Below are positions 59,252 to 64,000 of a stretch of DNA of 64,000 nt, piece after piece. A program made the position numbers and the translations under genes. Every line of letters starts with the position of its first letter. Positions within the stretch are counted from its first letter, which is position 1. The notes below the pieces were generated by a model. The model saw only the letters and a program-made list of their open reading frames with translations, had not been told where the DNA came from and searched no databases. The DNA comes from CALMEH01 sp964548225. Lineage in GTDB: Bacteria > Acidobacteriota > Blastocatellia > Pyrinomonadales > Pyrinomonadaceae. The DNA is taken from the NCBI GenBank assembly GCA_964548225.1, contig CAZJQP010000002.1, positions 62,001 to 126,000 of the forward strand, written 5' to 3'.

Positions 59252-59288
59252 ACCGTGAAAGACGCGAAATTTCGCATCTTTCGCAGTT
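59251..59288. repeat. Inverted repeat, GCGAAAGACGCGAAA family (copy 2)
   Basis: Left arm AACCGTGAAAGACGCGAAA (59251-59269) and right arm 59270-59288, without a loop, three mismatches. The left arm is identical over 19 bases to the right arm of the element at 22172-22201 read on the other strand. It lies between the amidotransferase stop and the next ATG at 59297. Confidence 0.85.
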
Positions 59289-59296
59289 AAAATTTT

Positions 59297-60499
59297 ATGA
59301 TAGTTACGGAAATTGAAAAACTTTCGGGCGTTTTGCGCGGACGCGATATTTTGTGTTTTTCGCACGATTGGACGGGCGATCCTTTGTCGAAAACTCATCT
59401 GATGCGTGTGCTTTCAAAGGAAAATCGGATTCTTTGGGTAAACGCGATTGCGAATCGAATGCCGACAGCTTCGTCGAAAGATTTTTCGCGTATTGTCAAG
59501 AAATTAAAGAGTTTTACCGAACCGGTAAAAGAAGTCGAGCCGAATATTCACGTTTTGAATCCGCTGGCAATTCCGGCTTACGGCACAGAAGCGGTGCGGA
59601 ATTTTAATCAGAAATTTTTAATCTCGCAAGTTAAAAAAGCGATGCGGAAATTGGATTTTTCGCAACCGATAAATATGGTTTTTAATCCGGCGGCAGGACT
59701 TTTGGCGGGAAAATTAGGCGAATCGGAATTGATTTATTATTGCGTTGACGAATACACGGCGTTCACGGGCGCGGCGGTCGGACTCAAGGAAATCGAAGAA
59801 GATTTGTTTCGAAAATCGGATTTAGTGATTGTTTCCGCCGAAAAATTGTTTGAATCGAAACAGCATTTTAATAAAAATACTTTTGTCATCAGACACGGCA
59901 CGGATTGGAAACATTTTCGCAAAAGTCTTGATGACGAAACGAAAATTCCCGACGAAATTGCCAATCTGCCGAAGCCGATTATCGGTTTTCACGGACTTCT
60001 TGCCGATTGGGTTGATTTCGATTTAATCAAAAAAACAGCGGAACATTTTTCGGAAGGTTCAGTTGTTTTAATCGGCAAAATTACGGTTGATGCGGAGAAA
60101 AAGATTAAGATTTTGGACGGCGTGAAAAACATTCATTTTCTTGGGCGCAAACCTTACGCGGAACTTCCTGCGTATTGCAAAGGTTTTGATGTTGCGCTTA
60201 ATCCGTTTGAAATCAACGAACTAACGCTTGCGGCAAATCCTTTGAAAGTGCGCGAATATCTTGCCGCCGGATTGCAGGTTGTTTCGACTGATATTCCCGA
60301 AGTTCGCATTTTGGATAATTGTTTGATTGGCGAAAATCATCAGGATTTTATCGAAAAAATCGAATTCGCTTTGAAAAATCCGAAATCGAAAGAGGAAATT
60401 TCAGACGCAATCAAACACGAAAGCTGGGAAGCGAAGATTGACGAACTGCGGACGGTAATGCAGAAGAGGAGAAGAGGAGAAAAGGAGAAAAGGAGATGA
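59297..60499 (+). CDS. GT-B glycosyltransferase-like protein
   Basis: 400 residues. Motifs: LCFSHDWTGDPLSKTHLMRVL near the start, IYYCVDEYTAFTGA, VSAEKLFESKQHFNKNTF, and the donor half with PIIGFHGLLADWVDFDLIK, NIHFLGRKPYAELPAYCKGF and ANPLKVREYLAAGLQVVS with the glutamate motif. It resembles the GT1/GT4-like proteins of EPS loci. Its last ten residues (KRRRGEKEKRR) are coded by a purine microrepeat (60464-60495) that also supplies the AGGAG ribosome-binding site for the next gene, which overlaps by four bases. Confidence 0.88.
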   Translation: MIVTEIEKLSGVLRGRDILCFSHDWTGDPLSKTHLMRVLSKENRILWVNAIANRMPTASSKDFSRIVKKLKSFTEPVKEVEPNIHVLNPLAIPAYGTEAVRNFNQKFLISQVKKAMRKLDFSQPINMVFNPAAGLLAGKLGESELIYYCVDEYTAFTGAAVGLKEIEEDLFRKSDLVIVSAEKLFESKQHFNKNTFVIRHGTDWKHFRKSLDDETKIPDEIANLPKPIIGFHGLLADWVDFDLIKKTAEHFSEGSVVLIGKITVDAEKKIKILDGVKNIHFLGRKPYAELPAYCKGFDVALNPFEINELTLAANPLKVREYLAAGLQVVSTDIPEVRILDNCLIGENHQDFIEKIEFALKNPKSKEEISDAIKHESWEAKIDELRTVMQKRRRGEKEKRR

Positions 60500-61125
60500 A
60501 TCGAAAGGTGAAAGCGGCGGTTTGTTTTCTTGGCTTTCTTTTGATTTGGTTCTTCATTGCGCCATTTTTGGCGAGAAATTTGATTGTCGAAAAAACGCTT
60601 GAAAGTGCGGATGCGATTTTGGTTTTGAGCGGCGGTTCGGCGTTTGTTGAACGGACTCATCGGGCGGCGCAACTTTTTAAACAAGGTGTTGCGCCGAAAA
60701 TTTTTTTGACGAATGACGGCGTGCAAGGCGGTTGGAACAGACAGGAACAAACAAATATTTTTTTTTATGAACAAGCGCGGCGTGAATTGATAAATCAAGG
60801 CGTTCCTGCTGAAAACATTGAAGTTTTGCCCGAAATTGTCGAAGGCACGCACGACGAAGCGGTTCTTTTTGAAAAAATTGTCCGCGAAAGAAATCTGAAA
60901 TCAATCTTGCTCGTAACTTCCGCCTATCACACGCAGCGGACGCTCTCGACATTTCAAAAAGTTTTTGGCGATAAAGCCGAAATCGGCATTGCCGCGCCTG
61001 AAATCGGCATTGCCGCGCCCGAAATTCCTACGCCTTCGCCATATTATTGGTGGCTTTTTCGGCAAGGCTGGCGAAATGTTGCGCTTGAATATCTGAAAAT
61101 TTTTTATTATTGGTTGTATTATTAA
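60496..61125 (+). CDS. YdcF/ElyC/SanA family (DUF218) membrane protein
   Basis: 209 residues with one N-terminal membrane helix (about 7-24). The family core is ADAILVLSGGSAFVERTHRAAQL (39-61), IFLTNDG, a GTHDEAV segment and LLVTSAYHTQRTLSTFQKVFG (about 141-161). Proteins of this family influence envelope polysaccharide recycling and undecaprenyl-phosphate metabolism in E. coli, though the reaction is not well defined. The C-terminal part has an exact 7-residue duplication (EIGIAAP twice) caused by a 21-base tandem repeat. Typical companion of EPS genes. Confidence 0.88.
   Translation: MNRKVKAAVCFLGFLLIWFFIAPFLARNLIVEKTLESADAILVLSGGSAFVERTHRAAQLFKQGVAPKIFLTNDGVQGGWNRQEQTNIFFYEQARRELINQGVPAENIEVLPEIVEGTHDEAVLFEKIVRERNLKSILLVTSAYHTQRTLSTFQKVFGDKAEIGIAAPEIGIAAPEIPTPSPYYWWLFRQGWRNVALEYLKIFYYWLYY
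60981..61023 (+). repeat. 21-bp tandem duplication inside the YdcF-like gene
   Basis: Two 21-base units, each starting GAAATCGGCATTGCCGCGCC, differing in the last base (T/C) and followed by a partial third unit. In frame, so it adds one EIGIAAP unit without breaking the gene. Confidence 0.8.
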
Positions 61126-61191
61126 ATCTCAGATTGGGAGTCGGGAAAGTCTGAAAAAGTTTAGCGGTTTTTCGTGGTTAAATTAAAAATT

Positions 61192-61983
61192 ATGGTGGCA
61201 GATGTTCAAGAAATAAAAAAATGGGAATCGGTTGAAGTCGAACGTAGCGCAAGCGAGGCAAAGCGCAAGGAAACCGAAGATTTGCGGATAAAGCAAGACA
61301 TTATCGAGCGTTATCAAAATCCGCCCGCAGATACGTTTTATTCGCTCGAATATGCTTATCATCTGCTCGGCGACGTTTCGGGCAAGACGGTTTTGGATTA
61401 CGGTTGCGGGCTTGGCGACAACAGCGTTTTGGTTGCGGCACACGGCGCAAAAGTTATTGGCGTGGATATTTCGCCCGAATTGATTGAGCTTGCAGAAAAG
61501 CGTCTGGCGCAACACGAGATGACTGATTTAGCTGATTTTCGCGTTGGTTCGGCGCACGAACTTCCGCTCGAAGATGAATCGGTTGATGTCGTTTTTGGAA
61601 TGGCGATTTTGCATCATTTGGATTTGAAACTCGCGTCGGAAGAAGTCTTTCGCGTCTTGAAAAAAGGCGGACGCGCAATTTTTCTCGAACCTGTCCGCAA
61701 TTCAAAATTCGTTAAATTCGTGAGAAATTTAATTCCTTACACCCAGCCGGACGTTTCGCCGTTTGAGCGACCTTTGACCGATGCGGAATTGAAGGAATTT
61801 GCCGCCCGATTTACCGATTATAAATCCCGCGCCTTTTCTTTGCCGTTCGTAAATCTCATCGAAATTCTCGGTTTCCCGGAAAACGCCTTTCACAAAGCGA
61901 CGAAAATTGACGGCAAACTTCTGCAAAAAGCCGGATTTCTGCACAACTACGCCAGCGTCCGCGTCGTCGAAATGAAAAAATAA
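61192..61983 (+). CDS. Class I SAM-dependent methyltransferase
   Basis: 263 residues from the ATG at 61192; a GTG six codons upstream is the alternative. TVLDYGCGLGDNSVLVAAHG (SAM loop), KVIGVDISPELIELAEKRL and VDVVFGMAILHHLD are complete Methyltransf_11 motifs. The N-terminal 60 residues are charged and helical. Last EPS-type gene on this strand before the convergent kinase gene. Possible substrates: a sugar of the EPS or its lipid carrier. Confidence 0.9.
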   Translation: MVADVQEIKKWESVEVERSASEAKRKETEDLRIKQDIIERYQNPPADTFYSLEYAYHLLGDVSGKTVLDYGCGLGDNSVLVAAHGAKVIGVDISPELIELAEKRLAQHEMTDLADFRVGSAHELPLEDESVDVVFGMAILHHLDLKLASEEVFRVLKKGGRAIFLEPVRNSKFVKFVRNLIPYTQPDVSPFERPLTDAELKEFAARFTDYKSRAFSLPFVNLIEILGFPENAFHKATKIDGKLLQKAGFLHNYASVRVVEMKK

Positions 61984-61984
61984 T

Positions 61985-62039
61985 ATTTTGTTCGACAAAA
62001 TAGCTCACAATTTACCTGCTTTTGAGGTAAATTGTGAGC
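61985..62039. terminator. Two consecutive perfect hairpins after the methyltransferase gene
   Basis: A small hairpin ATTTTGT-TCG-ACAAAAT (61985-62001) is followed by a perfect 15-bp stem GCTCACAATTTACCT (62003-62017)/AGGTAAATTGTGAGC (62025-62039) with a 7-base loop. They lie between convergent genes and likely block transcription, though no T-run follows the large stem. Confidence 0.7.
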
Positions 62040-62290
62040 GCAGGAAGTCTCTGCGTTCACGCAGGAAGTCTCTGCGTTCACGCAGGAAGTCTCNNNNNNN
62101 NNNNNNNNNNNNNNNNNNNNNNNNNNNNNNNNNNNNNNNNNNNNNNNNNNNNNNNNNNNNNNNNNNNNNNNNNNNNNNNNNNNNNNNNNNNNNTGCGTTC
62201 ACGCAGGAAGTCTCTGCGTTCACGCAGGAAGTCTCTGCGTTCACGCAGGAAGTCTCTGCGTTCACGCAGAAAAGTCCCGCGCTCGCGCAG
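62037..62290. repeat. 21-bp tandem mini-hairpin array interrupted by an assembly gap
   Basis: Units of 21 bases TCTCTGCGTTCACGCAGGAAG, each containing the hairpin CTGCG-TTCA-CGCAG. About 2.7 units are seen left of the gap and more than three right of it, with the last units degenerating (CTGCGTTCACGCAGAAAAG, then a GCTCGCGCAG form). True copy number is hidden by the Ns. Not a CRISPR: there are no spacers. Confidence 0.9.
62094..62193. other. Assembly gap of exactly 100 N
   Basis: Exactly 100 unknown bases inside the tandem array. The round number suggests a scaffold gap of unknown real length, caused by the repeat. Confidence 0.95.
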
Positions 62291-62320
62291 AACTCTTCTG
62301 CAAGTTAAGTTTTCGTGGTT

Positions 62321-64000
62321 TTAATGCAAATTAGGATTTTCCGCGTCAATTTTTCGGAGTAAATCGTCAAAACGCGGATCGTTACGCAGGGAATCAAGGC
62401 ATTTGTTATTTTGATACCAAGGTTTGTTTTCGTTACCTAAACGCACGGCGCGTTCGAGCCATTTGAACGCCAAATCTTTGTCGCCGAGCGTGGCGTAAGC
62501 TGTGCCAACCCAATAAGCCATATCGTGGTCGGCTTTTGATAAGGCTAAAGTTTCTTCTGTCAGTTGCGCCCGTGCTTCTTCGGTTTTGCCGATGCTTCCC
62601 AAATAAAAAGCAAGAATTGAGCGGATGCCGTTCATTTGCGGGTTTTCATTCAGAACGCCCTCAATTAAATCAATCGCTTGCTGAACATCACCGCGAAAGA
62701 AGAGAACTTGCGAACGGAAAAGACGAATCAGCGGGTGATTCGGCTCGGATTTTGCGCCTTTGTCCAATTCGGCGATAGCTTTGTCATATTCGCCTTGATA
62801 CATAAAAATTCGCGCCCGATTGTAAGATGAAACAACACGAGCCACCGGATCAAGACGGGCGAGCTTGGCAAAACTGTGTAAAGATTCTTCATATTCGCCG
62901 TCGAGCCGCGCCATTACACCTTTGACGAAATAAAGTGGCGGTTCATTCGGGAAAAGTTCCTGAAGTTGGCTGATTTCTGCTCGCGCCTTGGTTTTTTCGC
63001 CGCGCGAAAGATAAATCATAATCATCAAAACACGCGCTTCGACGACATTCGGATCGTATTTAAATGCTTTTGAAAATGCGGCTTCGGCGTAGGAATAATC
63101 TTCAGCTTCGCCCATTCCTTTGAAAACGCGATTGGCGTAGCACGCACCCAAACCCGAATAAGCGAGTGCAAAATGCGAATCGAGTTCGATAGCGCGTTTA
63201 AAGTTTTCAATTGCCGCTTCGCAATCTTCCGGCGCGAGAGTTCGGAAAATAAATCTGCCGAAATTGTCGCGTCCGCGAAGAAATTCTTCCCACGCTTCGA
63301 TGCTTTCCGTTGGGCGGCGACCGAGTTTTTCCTGTTCGCGGTCTGAAAGTTCAAGTTTTAAGCCGTCAAGAATTTTTTGTGCGATGATGTCTTGCAGGGC
63401 AAAAATATCCGTGCTTTGTGCGTCAACTCTGTCACTCCAAAGAATATCTCCCGAAGATACATCGAGCAATTGCGCCGTAACGCGCATTCTATCGCCGGAA
63501 CAAATAAAACCTGCTGAAAGAACGGCATTTACACGCAATTCGCGTCCGACATCGCGTGGTTCGATTTCATTGCCTTGATATTTTGCAATCACGGACGACG
63601 GGCGCACAATCAATGAACGAATCTGTGCAAGCTCGGTAATAATCGCATCGGCTAAGGCAAATTCATAAAAATTCGATGCCGCATCACCACTCAGATTCTT
63701 GAACGGTAAAATCGCCACGCTTTTCTTTTCCGTTCCCGTTGCAGTCATCGAAATATCGGGCGCAAAAGTCGGTGCATTTGAAACGGAAGGCGTGCGTTGC
63801 GATTGAGAAGGCGAATCGCCGCCTCCGGTTTTTCCGGTCAGCCAATTCCAAGCACGTTTCACAGGGTTTGCATGATCGAGGTGGCGCGGCGCATAAGTTT
63901 CATTATTCATTGCTACACCGGAAACAATTTGCAAAACTTGTTTCAAATCATCACGCATTTCTGAAATTTTTTGATAACGATTTTTCGGGTCTTTGGCTAA
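62321..64000 (-). CDS. Ser/Thr protein kinase - TolB-like - TPR protein, 3' part (partial)
   Basis: The frame is open to the window edge; 559 residues are visible. Reading inward from the edge, LAKDPKNRYQKISEMRDDL is the end of a protein kinase C-lobe. After a linker (NWLTGKTGGGDSPSQSQ) comes a TolB N-terminal-like domain: SVAILPFKNLSGD, LADAIITELAQI, and SGDILWSDRVDAQSTDIFALQD. Then follow several TPR units from about FKRAIELDSHFALAYSGLGA to the end. This multi-domain type is common in Acidobacteria and thought to work in signalling. The ATG at 63958 is internal. Kinase catalytic residues lie outside the window. Confidence 0.88.
   Translation of the reverse strand, partial: LAKDPKNRYQKISEMRDDLKQVLQIVSGVAMNNETYAPRHLDHANPVKRAWNWLTGKTGGGDSPSQSQRTPSVSNAPTFAPDISMTATGTEKKSVAILPFKNLSGDAASNFYEFALADAIITELAQIRSLIVRPSSVIAKYQGNEIEPRDVGRELRVNAVLSAGFICSGDRMRVTAQLLDVSSGDILWSDRVDAQSTDIFALQDIIAQKILDGLKLELSDREQEKLGRRPTESIEAWEEFLRGRDNFGRFIFRTLAPEDCEAAIENFKRAIELDSHFALAYSGLGACYANRVFKGMGEAEDYSYAEAAFSKAFKYDPNVVEARVLMIMIYLSRGEKTKARAEISQLQELFPNEPPLYFVKGVMARLDGEYEESLHSFAKLARLDPVARVVSSYNRARIFMYQGEYDKAIAELDKGAKSEPNHPLIRLFRSQVLFFRGDVQQAIDLIEGVLNENPQMNGIRSILAFYLGSIGKTEEARAQLTEETLALSKADHDMAYWVGTAYATLGDKDLAFKWLERAVRLGNENKPWYQNNKCLDSLRNDPRFDDLLRKIDAENPNLH

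Noticed and set aside
1..62000. Exosortase/PEP-CTERM system suggested by FemAB-like and amidotransferase genes
   Set aside because: No exosortase-like membrane protein with its Cys/Arg/His set and no PEP-CTERM tail was seen in the window.
62037..62290. Regular 21-bp repeats that look like a CRISPR array
   Set aside because: Units are directly tandem with no variable spacers, and no cas gene is present.

Overview
The window reads as a chromosomal segment of a Gram-negative, polysaccharide-using soil or water bacterium, most likely an acidobacterium of the Blastocatellia/Pyrinomonadales type. The grounds are an Oar-like TonB-dependent receptor with an N-terminal carboxypeptidase-regulatory-like domain, a Ser/Thr kinase fused to TolB-like and TPR modules, Tat-exported sugar oxidoreductases, few Shine-Dalgarno sites and moderate-to-low GC. 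This placement is inference; there is no rRNA or other marker gene here, and I saw no tRNA and no CRISPR array.

Layout. (1) 1-7.1 kb is the left part of an exopolysaccharide (EPS) locus: methyltransferase end, sugar-nucleotide epimerase, WecG/TagA transferase, GH10 lipoprotein, two FemAB-like acyltransferases and a GT2. (2) 7.1-31.1 kb is a complete pectin/hexuronate utilisation island: TonB receptor; a secreted set of pectin methylesterase-pectate lyase fusion, GH28, Tat Gfo/Idh oxidoreductase, CE12 acetylesterase and a DUF4861-GH105 fusion; a GntR/FadR regulator; a GH43; a minus-strand operon (KduD-like SDR, M24-like protein, ExuT-like carrier, KDPG aldolase); and a plus-strand operon (NagB-like protein, UxaA, KduI, KdgK). 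Together they take up pectin fragments and convert unsaturated uronates through KduI, KduD, KdgK and Eda to pyruvate and glyceraldehyde 3-phosphate. (3) 31.1-35.5 kb holds an acyl-CoA synthetase, a lambda-R-type endolysin, a zinc-finger protein and an unrecognised DNA-binding-type protein. (4) 35.6-62 kb is the main EPS locus: Wzy-like ligase/polymerase, Wzx-like flippase, at least five glycosyltransferases, methyltransferases, three asparagine-synthase-like proteins, deacetylases, a heparinase-like lyase, a formyltransferase-like protein and a YdcF-like protein. (5) The right edge is the 3' part of a kinase-TolB-TPR gene on the minus strand.

Regulation. Two strong promoters in the pectin island (7281-7309 and 26344-26373) each carry a palindrome ATTGGT-N3-ACCAAT filling the spacer between the -35 and -10 boxes. 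It resembles the E. coli UxuR/ExuR operator and is the obvious target of the GntR/FadR protein at 19681.

The most unusual signal is structural. Many gaps between genes hold long inverted repeats whose arms are themselves 7-8-bp tandem microrepeats. Several fall into families by sequence; they abut stop and start codons, and some run into genes and encode protein tails. Two further places carry 21-bp tandem mini-hairpin arrays, one of which broke the assembly (100 Ns at 62094-62193).
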